Shown here piece by piece: positions 9,093 through 17,198 of a DNA stretch of 53,325 nt (within the stretch, counting starts at the first letter, position 1; the number at the start of each line of letters is the position of its first letter). The DNA is from Sulfurimonas sp. CG01_land_8_20_14_3_00_36_23. Its GTDB lineage: Bacteria; Campylobacterota; Campylobacteria; Campylobacterales; Sulfurimonadaceae. Under the pieces are notes generated by a model. The model had not been told where the DNA came from. It made no database searches and saw only the letters and a program-made list of their open reading frames with translations. The position numbers and the translations under genes are program-made. The stretch is taken from contig PETN01000026.1 in assembly GCA_002781365.1 (NCBI GenBank), forward strand, positions 1-53,325. Reading direction: 5' to 3'.

Positions 9093-10016
9093 ATGGATTA
9101 TCAGTCGATTATCAATGATATTTCAGATGAAGTCTCTTCTCTGTTGAGGGCTGGTAAAGTTGCTGATTATATCCCTGCTTTAGCTGGAGTAAATCCTGAA
9201 CAGTTTGCTATGACTTTGACACTTTTTGATGGAACGCAGTATAGTGTGGGGCAGGCGGATACACTCTTTTCTATTCAGAGTATTTCTAAAGTTTTTAGTT
9301 TTACCTTAGCTTTGAAGCTTTACAGAAAAGAGCTTTATAAGCGTATGGGTGTGGAGCCATCTGGAAACCCTTTTAACTCTCTTGTCCAGCTTGAAAAAGA
9401 GCAGGGTAAGCCAAGAAATCCATTTATCAATGCAGGAGCTATCAATGTTGCAGATGCTCTTATAAGCCATTATGGAGATGAGGAGAGAGCTTTTAGGGAA
9501 GTCTTAGAGTTTATCCAAGATGTGAGTGATGATAAAACCATAGAGTCTAACAAGGTTGTAGCTTCTTCTGAAATGGAGCATGGCTATCGCAATTTAGCAC
9601 TAGCAAATTTTATGAAAAGTTTTAACAACCTCGATAACTCTCCCCAAAAAGCAGTGGAGACTTACTCAAAATATTGTTCTGTTGAGATGAACACGAAAAT
9701 GCTCTCACGTGCAATGCTCTACCTTGCAAACGATGGGATTGACCCAATCACAGGCAGGGTCTATATAACAGAGTCTCAGTCAAAACGAATCAATGCAGTG
9801 ATGCTTACTTGTGGTCATTATGATGCTTCAGGAGATTTTGCTTTTAATGTCGGGCTTCCTGGAAAAAGTGGAGTCGGTGGCGGTATCGTTGCTGTTGTTC
9901 CAAAACTGATGGGCATAGCTGTTTTTTCTCCTGGGTTAAATCTTCAGGGGAACTCTTTAGTCGGGACGAAAGCCTTAGAGCTCTTTACAACAAAAACAAA
10001 ACTGAGTATTTTTTAA
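9093..10016 (+). CDS. glsA: glutaminase
   Basis: Hydrolyses glutamine to glutamate and ammonia in the cytoplasm. The 307-aa length is typical of the serine-dependent beta-lactamase-like glutaminase family. The catalytic Ser-x-x-Lys is in SIQSISKVF (Ser63, Lys66). Other family pieces are NPFINAGAI, the Tyr-containing NxxMLxxAM region (here SRAMLYLANDGIDPITG), and GLPGKSGVGGGI near the C-terminus. An AAGGTG ribosome-binding site lies ahead of the ATG. The gene ends one base before the following methyltransferase gene. Confidence 0.95.
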   Translation: MDYQSIINDISDEVSSLLRAGKVADYIPALAGVNPEQFAMTLTLFDGTQYSVGQADTLFSIQSISKVFSFTLALKLYRKELYKRMGVEPSGNPFNSLVQLEKEQGKPRNPFINAGAINVADALISHYGDEERAFREVLEFIQDVSDDKTIESNKVVASSEMEHGYRNLALANFMKSFNNLDNSPQKAVETYSKYCSVEMNTKMLSRAMLYLANDGIDPITGRVYITESQSKRINAVMLTCGHYDASGDFAFNVGLPGKSGVGGGIVAVVPKLMGIAVFSPGLNLQGNSLVGTKALELFTTKTKLSIF

Positions 10017-10017
10017 A

Positions 10018-11217
10018 ATGAACCAAGAGATAAACCTAACACTAAAACCTGAGTATGTTGAGAAGTATAGAGAGGGGTATCCTCTTTTGTTGAAAGAGGC
10101 TATTGCTGATTGGAGTAAAGTTGAGAAAGAGGGGAGTGTGCTTACCCTTTTTGATGAGCGAAAAAAGTTTGTTGCCAAGGGGTATTATGGGCTTCAAAAC
10201 AAAGGGCATGGCTGGATTCTCTCTTTAGATAAAGATGAAAAAATCGATGTGGACTATTTTGCAAAAAGAATCAAATCTGCCATAGAGTATAGAGCAGATT
10301 TTTTTAGTGATGAAACTACCACAGCTTTTCGCGTTTTCAATGCAGAGGGCGATGGCGTTGGTGGATTGAGCATCGATTACTTTGAGGGTTTTTATCTTCT
10401 CACTTGGTACAGCATCGGGATTTATGAGCATAAGGCAGAGATTTTAGAGGCACTCCAACAAACGACAAACTACAAAGGTATCTACCAAAAAAAACGATTT
10501 GATGCGAAGGGAATGTATCTTGATGATGCGGATGATTTTGTGTGTGGGGAGCATGCACCTGCTCCGCTGATTGTCAAAGAGAGTGGCGTAAACTTTGCGA
10601 TTTATCTCGATGATGGTGCGATGGTCGGAGTTTTTTTAGACCAACGAGCGGTACGAAAAGCGATTCGCGATACCTACGCAAAAGGCAAAACAGTTTTAAA
10701 TACTTTCTCCTACACAGGGGCATTTTCAGTGTTCGCGGCAGTGGGTGGAGCGAGTAAAACTACGAGTGTGGATTTGGCAAAAAGAAGTCTTGGCAAAACC
10801 TCCGAGCAGTTTAGTATCAACGGGATTGACCCTGAGGAGCAAGATATTATTGTCGAAGATGTCTTTAACTACTTTAACTATGCGGTGCGAAAAAAGTTTC
10901 TCTTTGATATGGTGGTGCTTGACCCGCCTAGTTTTGCCCGCTCCAAAAAGCATACTTTTTCCGCTTCCAAAGATTATGTCAAACTTTTAAAAGAGGCGGT
11001 GCAGATAACCAACAAAGGTGGGGTTATCGTCGCTTCTACAAATGCGGCTAACTTTAGTATGATGACTTTTAGGGATTTTATCTTTAAAGCGTTTAAAGAG
11101 CTCAAATGCAAATACACTGTTTTGGAGAGCTACTCTCTGCCAAAAGATTTCAGAGTCTCCGACAAATTTCAAGAGGGCAACTACCTCAAAGTGGTTTTTA
11201 TAAGAAAACTCAACTAA
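10018..11217 (+). CDS. class I SAM-dependent rRNA methyltransferase, RlmI-like
   Basis: A 399-aa protein with an N-terminal PUA-like region (residues about 1-75), a central domain (YKGIYQKKRFDAKG) and a C-terminal Rossmann methyltransferase. The SAM-binding loop is NTFSYTGAFSVFAAVGGA and the catalytic-type motif is VLDPPSFARSKKH at about residue 300, as in RlmI/RlmK-type 23S rRNA cytosine-5 methyltransferases. The position methylated cannot be deduced. It follows glsA with a one-base gap, so the two are probably co-transcribed. Confidence 0.88.
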   Translation: MNQEINLTLKPEYVEKYREGYPLLLKEAIADWSKVEKEGSVLTLFDERKKFVAKGYYGLQNKGHGWILSLDKDEKIDVDYFAKRIKSAIEYRADFFSDETTTAFRVFNAEGDGVGGLSIDYFEGFYLLTWYSIGIYEHKAEILEALQQTTNYKGIYQKKRFDAKGMYLDDADDFVCGEHAPAPLIVKESGVNFAIYLDDGAMVGVFLDQRAVRKAIRDTYAKGKTVLNTFSYTGAFSVFAAVGGASKTTSVDLAKRSLGKTSEQFSINGIDPEEQDIIVEDVFNYFNYAVRKKFLFDMVVLDPPSFARSKKHTFSASKDYVKLLKEAVQITNKGGVIVASTNAANFSMMTFRDFIFKAFKELKCKYTVLESYSLPKDFRVSDKFQEGNYLKVVFIRKLN

Positions 11218-11248
11218 TGGGCTATAATTCGTCTAAATATTAAGGAAC

Positions 11249-11260
11249 TTTCCACATGCC
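11249..11260 (-). repeat. dispersed 12-bp word GGCATGTGGAAA
   Basis: Exact copy on the minus strand. The plus strand TTTCCACATGCC contains the start codon (11256) of the helicase-half gene. Confidence 0.85.
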
Positions 11261-11891
11261 AGAGCAGAGTAAAAAACCGAGAAAAATATATTACGATTCA
11301 AGAAGTGTCACTTTGCGAACGAAGCAGACTATCTACTTTGTGCAAGAGCACGATAAAGCGGCGATGCTTGAGCTGATTTTAAAAGAGCGTGCAGAGAAAC
11401 AGAGCGTGATTCTCACAAGAAGCAAACTCAGAGCCGATGAGCTTAGCGCCTATCTTCAAACAAAAGAGATAAAAGCAAGTGCAATACACTCAAACCGTCG
11501 AGTGAGTGAGCAAGAAGAGATTGCCAACGCTTTTAAGAGTGGCGAGCTGAAAATCATCATCACAACAGATAAGATTTTAGAGGCACTCGCTTTGACAAAT
11601 ATCGAGTTTGTTGTCAGTTATGACCTCCCTATTGAGAGTGAGACCTATTTTGCTAGAGTTGCCTCTCTTAAAGAGCTTGGTGATGCTGTAGCCCTTGTCA
11701 GTCCAGAAGATGACAGACTTTTAAGCACTATAGAACTTGCCCTCAAACAAGAGCTTCCACAAGAGGAACTTGCAGGTTTTACCCCAACGCCTTTCGTCCC
11801 TAAAAAAACTTCCATTCGATTAAATCCAGAGAAGAAAAAACCACGCCATAAAAAGAAAAAAGCTAAAAAAACCCCTCAAAAAGAGAGTTAA
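11256..11891 (+). CDS. stand-alone, degenerate helicase C-terminal domain protein
   Basis: A 211-aa protein covering only the second RecA-like lobe of a DEAD-box-type helicase. There is no Walker A, no DEAD box and no first lobe. Lobe-2 landmarks are present but altered. SVILTRSK takes the place of motif IV. IITTDKILEALAL replaces the usual TDVAARGLD. YFARVASLKELGDAVALVSPEDD stands where HRIGRTGRAG should be, so the arginine-finger residues are lost. The last about 35 residues are very basic (KKKPRHKKKKAKK), suggesting RNA binding. It cannot be an ATPase on its own; a ribosome- or RNA-binding role is inference. The start codon sits inside a copy of the 12-bp word. Confidence 0.75.
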   Translation: MPEQSKKPRKIYYDSRSVTLRTKQTIYFVQEHDKAAMLELILKERAEKQSVILTRSKLRADELSAYLQTKEIKASAIHSNRRVSEQEEIANAFKSGELKIIITTDKILEALALTNIEFVVSYDLPIESETYFARVASLKELGDAVALVSPEDDRLLSTIELALKQELPQEELAGFTPTPFVPKKTSIRLNPEKKKPRHKKKKAKKTPQKES

Positions 11892-12008
11892 ACTTTTCTC
11901 TTTTTAGATACTCTTTACCTATTTCGTTATACTATTATTGAACTAATCCTTTCGATTTTAAATGAACTACTCAAAAATAAAACATGCTTACTATAAAGGA
12001 ATAAGATT

Positions 12009-13400
12009 ATGAATACTATAACTGTAACCTCTCCATACGATGGACATTTTTTAGCAGAGGTTGAACTCTCTTCAGTAGAAGATGTAGATAAGGCACTCGA
12101 TTTAGCGCGTGATGTCTATGAAAATCAAGATAAGTGGCTTCCAAAATATGAGCGTATAGCAATCTTAGAGAGAACTGTAGAGATTATGTCTGGACGTGTG
12201 GAAGAGTTGACACTTATGGCGGCAAACGAGGGCGGAAAACCCTATATGGACTCCAAAGTTGAAGTGGAGCGTGCTATCAATGGCGTGAAGTTGGCGATTG
12301 AACATATAGGCATTTTTGAGGGGAGAGAGATTGCGATGGGACATACAAAAAGTTCCGCAAATCGTATGGCTTACACGATGAAAGAGCCTATCGGTGTTGT
12401 CGCCGCTATTTCGGCTTTTAACCATCCGCTCAACCTTGCAGTTCATCAGATAGTTCCAGCGATTGCTGTGGGTTCTCCTGTTATCATCAAACCAGCTGAA
12501 ACCACGCCTATGTCTGCACTGAACTTTGTCTCTATTTTGTATGAAGCGGGTCTTCCAAAAGCTTGGTGCCAAGTTGTTGTATGTGAACGTGAAGTGAGCC
12601 AATATTTGGCGACGAGTCCAAAGATTGATTATCTCACTTTTATCGGTTCTGGTGCTGTTGGTTGGTACTTAAACTCAAAAGTAGCCAATGGAACACGTGT
12701 TGGACTAGAACATGGAGGGGTTGCGCCTGTGATTGTAGAGCCTGATGCAGACATAGAGGAGCTAATCCCTGCACTTGCTAAGGGTGGTTTTTACCATGCG
12801 GGTCAGGTTTGTGTCTCTGTTCAGAGAATCTATGTGCATGAAAGTATCTGTGCTGAGGTGTGTAAGAAGCTAACTGCTGCCGCAATCAAGATGAAAGTAG
12901 GCGACCCACTTGACCCGACAACAGAGATAGGACCACTTATCACGCATAAAGAGGTTCAAAGAGTGGAAAATTGGGTAGATGAGGCAGTCGCAGATGGAGC
13001 AAAACTTCTCTGCGGTGGACATCGTATCTCTGAGAGTTGTTATGAAGCGACGATTCTTTTAAACCCTCCAAAAGATGCGCTCGTAAGTACGCATGAAGTC
13101 TTTGGTCCTGTTGTTTGTATCTATAGTTATAATGCTATGGATGAAGCGATTGCGGCAGCAAATAGTTTAGAAGTCTCTTTTCAAGCCGCAGTTTTTACTA
13201 AAAATATTGATGTGGCACTCAGAGCGGTCAAACGCTTAAGTGCAACGGCGGTTATGGTCAATGACCATACTGCCTTTAGAGTGGATTGGATGCCTTTTGG
13301 GGGTGCGAAATCCTCAGGGCTTGGCATGGGTGGCATTCCCTTCTCTATGGAAGAGATGAGTAAAGAGAAATTGATGGTGATTAAGTCTAAGGCACTTTAA
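12009..13400 (+). CDS. NAD(P)-dependent aldehyde dehydrogenase
   Basis: A 463-aa soluble aldehyde dehydrogenase superfamily member. Catalytic residues are in place: Asn138 (FNHPLN), Lys161 (IIKPAE), Glu234 (LEHGG) and the nucleophile Cys268 (HAGQVCVS), plus EVFGPVV and PFGGAKSSGLGMGG. The Glu motif reads LEHGG instead of the common LELGG. The aldehyde substrate cannot be named from sequence; lactaldehyde, semialdehyde and glyceraldehyde-type enzymes share this layout. It stands alone, with its own upstream region at 11892-12008 and a GGAATAAGATT ribosome-binding region. Confidence 0.92.
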   Translation: MNTITVTSPYDGHFLAEVELSSVEDVDKALDLARDVYENQDKWLPKYERIAILERTVEIMSGRVEELTLMAANEGGKPYMDSKVEVERAINGVKLAIEHIGIFEGREIAMGHTKSSANRMAYTMKEPIGVVAAISAFNHPLNLAVHQIVPAIAVGSPVIIKPAETTPMSALNFVSILYEAGLPKAWCQVVVCEREVSQYLATSPKIDYLTFIGSGAVGWYLNSKVANGTRVGLEHGGVAPVIVEPDADIEELIPALAKGGFYHAGQVCVSVQRIYVHESICAEVCKKLTAAAIKMKVGDPLDPTTEIGPLITHKEVQRVENWVDEAVADGAKLLCGGHRISESCYEATILLNPPKDALVSTHEVFGPVVCIYSYNAMDEAIAAANSLEVSFQAAVFTKNIDVALRAVKRLSATAVMVNDHTAFRVDWMPFGGAKSSGLGMGGIPFSMEEMSKEKLMVIKSKAL

Positions 13401-13443
13401 AAAAAAAGAGTGTACAATTGCAATTTTCATACTAGGATTTTAA

Positions 13444-14130
13444 GTGACTTTCAATCAAATTAAAATGGCAATTTATGCTACTTTCTTAACAAATTATTAT
13501 GGGGTAAAGCTAAAACTTGCCCCAACACTCCAAGCAAAAAAAGTTTTACGAATCGCTTATGCAAAAACCCTACTAGGTAAGCTAAACATTCAAGTGACAA
13601 TCAAAAATGCACAGAAGCTACCTCATGAGGGACCGATTCTTCTTGCGTGTAACCATCGCAGTATTTTAGACCCTTTGGTCGTAGAACTTCTTATGGAAAA
13701 TATTCCTGTTTATGGGGACTGGATTTCAAAAAAAGAGCTTTATAACTCTTTTTTCTTTGGACTCTTTGTTCGAAATGGGGGGAGTGTTTTGATTGACAGA
13801 GACTCTAACCAGATGAGTAATTTCTTTGCTGATATAAAAGAGAGCGTAAAAGAGGGTGCTTCTATCTACATCTTTCCTGAGGGAACAAGAAACAAATCTG
13901 AGAAGGCATTGGGTGAATTTCTCGGTGGGGCACAACTTATCGCTGTGAAAAACAGACTCCCTATCGTCCCTGTATTCATACGTACAAATGTAAATGAAGT
14001 TTTAAAGTCCGCACTACAAAATCCAAACAAGAGTTACACTATCGAAGTTGAAGCTGGAGATGTGATGGACTATAAAGATAGAAAAGAGTCTCTTGAGAGA
14101 CGCTATAAAGCAACGTTTGATCTACAATAG
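13444..14130 (+). CDS. plsC: 1-acyl-sn-glycerol-3-phosphate acyltransferase, PlsC-like
   Basis: Transfers an acyl chain to lysophosphatidic acid at the inner membrane. The 228-aa protein shows the acyltransferase motif NHRSILD (His71, Asp76), a glycerophosphate-binding region RNGGSVLIDRD, FPEGTRNKS at 144-151 and IVPVFI. The start is GTG with AGGA seven to eight bases upstream. It follows the aldehyde dehydrogenase at a 43-bp distance and may share its transcript. Confidence 0.9.
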   Translation: MTFNQIKMAIYATFLTNYYGVKLKLAPTLQAKKVLRIAYAKTLLGKLNIQVTIKNAQKLPHEGPILLACNHRSILDPLVVELLMENIPVYGDWISKKELYNSFFFGLFVRNGGSVLIDRDSNQMSNFFADIKESVKEGASIYIFPEGTRNKSEKALGEFLGGAQLIAVKNRLPIVPVFIRTNVNEVLKSALQNPNKSYTIEVEAGDVMDYKDRKESLERRYKATFDLQ

Positions 14131-14236
14131 GGAGAAGAGTCTCTATACTCCTTCCTCTACATAAAAAATTTATCCAAAAATCGTAAAATCACTCTACTTT
14201 CATAAAGCTTAATAAAACTTATTACTTCTATAATTC

Positions 14237-14258
14237 AAATTAACATAAAATTAACACT
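14237..14258 (+). promoter_or_regulatory. 11-bp-spaced direct repeat upstream of the TonB receptor operon
   Basis: Two AAATTAACA-type half-sites in direct orientation, one helical turn apart (AAATTAACAT then AAAATTAACACT). The same 22-bp element, with a single base difference, occurs at 22605-22626 before exbB. The layout fits an OmpR-family or similar activator overlapping the -35 region. Confidence 0.6.
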
Positions 14259-14283
14259 TCTCTATTACTATTTGCATAACAAA

Positions 14284-14394
14284 ATTCCTTGCCCTAATTT
14301 CAGTTTGGCGACTTCTTAGGCAAGGAATGGCGACTAGCACCGAAGCAATTTTATCATTTTTTACTAAATTAAATCATAAGCTCTCCTTCGGTGC
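14284..14394 (+). promoter_or_regulatory. structured 5' leader of the TonB-receptor gene (candidate cis-regulatory RNA)
   Basis: Hairpin 1 has perfect 10-bp arms, ATTCCTTGCC (14284-14293) and GGCAAGGAAT (14319-14328). Its 25-nt loop contains GGCGACT, a word repeated just after the stem (14329-14335). Hairpin 2 has perfect 9-bp arms, GCACCGAAG (14337-14345) and CTTCGGTGC (14386-14394). The ribosome-binding site AGGGGA follows at 14413-14418. It does not match cobalamin, TPP, FMN or Moco riboswitch consensus as far as I can recall them. Confidence 0.55.
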
Positions 14395-14422
14395 CATTTT
14401 AAAATATTTCTCAGGGGAATTT

Positions 14423-16516
14423 ATGATAAAAGTAAATGGTATAAGATTGTCTTTAGTAGTTGCTGCAACTCTTTTAAGTGTAGCAAATGTAAGCGCATCG
14501 GACTTAGGAACGATTCAAGTTGAATCATCCACAATTGATGGAAAAACAGATACAAAAAAAACAGAAGTCTCAAGCACTGCGACTATAAGCAGAGAAGATG
14601 TTGAAAAGATAAATCCAAAAACGATTACGGACTTACTGAGTGGTATTGCAGGGGTTACTATCTCCAATGTTGGAACTGATGCCGCAAAAGTACATATTCG
14701 AGGTGTTGATAATCAAAACTATATGGGTGAAAAACCAGGTGTTGCTATCGTTATAGATGGTGTTCCAGTGCAAGAAACAAGTGGGAAAATAAATGTTGAC
14801 CTTGATAATATAGAGTCCATCAAAGTGATTAAGGGTGGGGCTTCTTATCTTTATGGAAATGATGCACTTGCGGGTGCGGTGATTATCACAACTAAAAAGG
14901 CAAAAGGCAAAGACTCCTCAAAAGTGGAGGGTGAAGTTGGAAGTTTTAACTCTAAAAGATTTATGGCTTCAACAAACCAAAGTTTTGATAACTCTGCTCT
15001 GCAACTTCAAGGAAACTACAGATCTTCTGATGGGTATTGGGAAGATGCGTATGTACTTGTAAAATCAATCAATGGAAAATATACTTACTATATAAATGAT
15101 GCCAGTGACATCACTTTTGGCATGGATTATACGCAAAGAAAAACGGGTGATGGAAACAGTGTATCAGGAACCATCGCCGCAGAAACAAACCCGAGAAGTG
15201 TTGGAGAGTACTCTTATGGCGGTTATTATGACAGTACACTTGTAAAATCATTTGTTACCTACTCAAATAATCTAGATGACAAAACAAACTTTATGATAAA
15301 TATTCACAAATATCTCGATGACAAAACATCTAAACTTGCAAGAGCCACAAAAAATGCGAGTGAAATCTGGAATCAAGATGGTGCAAAAGGGGAGTATAAA
15401 ACGGCTTTTGACTCTGTAGCATTTATGGTTGGATTTGACATTCAAAAAAATGCAACAGATGAGACGACGCGATTGGCACTCGATGGCTCACTCTCTTCAG
15501 ATTTTAAAACAAATGAACGCATCAATGCACTTTATACAGAGGTTAAAATAGAGCCTATAAAGGACTTTACAGCGACATTTAACTTCCGATACGACAACAT
15601 CGAGCATCAATATATGGATAAATCTGATACAACAAAAGATGTAAGCCCCACATATAATATTGGTTCTTATAGAGCTGGGTTCAACTATGCTTTAACGCCA
15701 AAGAGTTCACTCTATTCAAGTGTCTCAACAGGTTTTAGAACTCCAACTGTGACGCAGACAAGTGTAAATCAACAAGCATTAAAAGTAGACCCAACGCTTG
15801 CGATTCCCGCTGAGATAAAAGTAGAGACAAGTTACAACTACGAGATAGGCGTGCGAGGTACACACTCAGACATCAAGTATGATGCTTCGATTTATCAACT
15901 TGATAGAACCAACTATATAGGTAGAATTGCAGGAAATTACATCACCTCTAACGATGAGGATGAGAGTAACTATGACAATGTAGGGGATATGAGAAGCCGA
16001 GGTTTTGAACTCTCTGCTATAAGTGATTTAGAGAAGATGTTCTCTTTTGAACTGGCATACACTTATCTTGATGCAGTCTTTACAAATTATTGGATTTCTC
16101 AACAGTTAACTGTGAACACTGCACGTCGTGGACAACCAACAAATGCACAGTTTCAACGTGTGGATTTCTCTGGAAATCAAGTACCACGAACTTCAACACA
16201 CAATGCAAAAATCACACTCAACTACCAACCTATCACAGATGCGATGATTTCAACGGATATATTGCTCAAGGGAAGTTACTATGCAGATGAAGCAAATGTA
16301 CATAAAATGCCAGGGTATGAAGTAGTTAATCTTCGTGCAAACTACAAGTATAAAAATGGATTGGAAATTTTTGCAAGAATCGATAATCTTTTGGACACAA
16401 ATTATTATCAGTTTGTAAATATCAACTCTTCTGCCATCGCAGATATGACAACAGACGCGACTATCAGGGTTGGACAACCACGAGCATACTACGCTGGTCT
16501 GAGATACAAGTTCTAA
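14423..16516 (+). CDS. TonB-dependent outer-membrane receptor
   Basis: About 697 aa from the ATG at 14423, which has AGGGGA five bases before it. An upstream in-frame ATG at 14327 lies within the structured leader and is unlikely. A signal peptide (MIKVNGIRLSLVVAATLLSVANVSA) is followed by a TonB-box-like GTIQVES, then the plug domain (ISREDVEKINPKTITDLLSGIAGV, HIRGVDNQN, VAIVIDGVPVQ, IKVIKGGASYLYGNDALAGAVIIT) and a beta-barrel ending in the expected C-terminal Phe (AGLRYKF). The ligand is unknown. Downstream genes encode membrane Fe-S electron-transfer proteins and a dedicated ExbB-ExbD-TonB, so the receptor probably imports a substrate that is then reduced. Confidence 0.93.
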   Translation: MIKVNGIRLSLVVAATLLSVANVSASDLGTIQVESSTIDGKTDTKKTEVSSTATISREDVEKINPKTITDLLSGIAGVTISNVGTDAAKVHIRGVDNQNYMGEKPGVAIVIDGVPVQETSGKINVDLDNIESIKVIKGGASYLYGNDALAGAVIITTKKAKGKDSSKVEGEVGSFNSKRFMASTNQSFDNSALQLQGNYRSSDGYWEDAYVLVKSINGKYTYYINDASDITFGMDYTQRKTGDGNSVSGTIAAETNPRSVGEYSYGGYYDSTLVKSFVTYSNNLDDKTNFMINIHKYLDDKTSKLARATKNASEIWNQDGAKGEYKTAFDSVAFMVGFDIQKNATDETTRLALDGSLSSDFKTNERINALYTEVKIEPIKDFTATFNFRYDNIEHQYMDKSDTTKDVSPTYNIGSYRAGFNYALTPKSSLYSSVSTGFRTPTVTQTSVNQQALKVDPTLAIPAEIKVETSYNYEIGVRGTHSDIKYDASIYQLDRTNYIGRIAGNYITSNDEDESNYDNVGDMRSRGFELSAISDLEKMFSFELAYTYLDAVFTNYWISQQLTVNTARRGQPTNAQFQRVDFSGNQVPRTSTHNAKITLNYQPITDAMISTDILLKGSYYADEANVHKMPGYEVVNLRANYKYKNGLEIFARIDNLLDTNYYQFVNINSSAIADMTTDATIRVGQPRAYYAGLRYKF

Positions 16517-16525
16517 CTATAAAAA

Positions 16526-17188
16526 GTGGACGCGCTCTCTTACCTCTCACTCTTTATTATAGGACTCTCTTATGGAGGTACGGCATGCATGTTCTCATGT
16601 ATGCCCTTTTTAGCACCGCTTTTGGTCAATCAGACAAATGGAGTGAAGCAATCACTCTCACTCCTTGTTCCTTTTAGCTTAGGGCGTATGCTCTCTTATA
16701 CGCTCCTATCGGTAGCGGCTTTAGCGGGTGCAGGTTTTGTAAAAGCAGTTTTGAAAGAGAATACTATTTTTGTGTGGATACTCGGAGGCTTTACACTCTT
16801 TATGGGAGTGCTTATGCTCTACAGAGTGTTCAATAAAGAGAGAAGAGCGTGTTCTACAAACAGACCTCTAGCAAATGGACTAAAAAATACAAAGTTTGGT
16901 CTCTTTGCTATGGGTGTATTGCTCTCTTTAACACCATGCGCTCCTGTGCTCACGCTTGTAGCATTGAGTGCAAACAGTAGTTCCTTTCCACATGCTGTAG
17001 GTATGGGAATATCTTTTGGTCTAGGTGCAGTACTTGTGCCTTTTTTGTTTTACGGTTTTTTTCTCTCAACGCTCATTCGGGGCTTGTTGGCAGAGTTTAA
17101 ATCCTATGCAGAAAATATTGAAATAGCTGCCGCAACTCTTTTAATGGTTGTGGGAGTTTTAGTTATGAGTGGTCAAATAAAACTTTAA
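16526..17188 (+). CDS. DsbD/CcdA-like six-helix membrane protein
   Basis: A 220-aa integral membrane protein with about six helices in two half-repeats. Each half has a Cys-Pro-type motif: TACMFSCMPFLAPLL near the N-terminus and LTPCAPVLTL in the middle. It resembles the DsbD_2/SafE family whose members often sit beside CcoG-type polyferredoxins. A role in passing reducing power across the membrane, or in metal handling, is plausible. The GTG start has no obvious Shine-Dalgarno sequence; with only 9 bp after the receptor stop it probably relies on coupling. A near copy of the 12-bp word lies at 16985-16996. Confidence 0.8.
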   Translation: MDALSYLSLFIIGLSYGGTACMFSCMPFLAPLLVNQTNGVKQSLSLLVPFSLGRMLSYTLLSVAALAGAGFVKAVLKENTIFVWILGGFTLFMGVLMLYRVFNKERRACSTNRPLANGLKNTKFGLFAMGVLLSLTPCAPVLTLVALSANSSSFPHAVGMGISFGLGAVLVPFLFYGFFLSTLIRGLLAEFKSYAENIEIAAATLLMVVGVLVMSGQIKL

Positions 17189-17198
17189 AAGGTAAAAA

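Noticed and set aside
14284-14394. A cobalamin or TPP riboswitch before the receptor gene
   Set aside because: Neither the B12-box-type core nor the TPP core motifs are present. It is kept only as an unclassified structured leader.
14327-14422. N-terminal extension of the TonB receptor
   Set aside because: It runs through the leader hairpins and would bury the signal peptide. The ATG at 14423 has a strong ribosome-binding site and a proper signal sequence.
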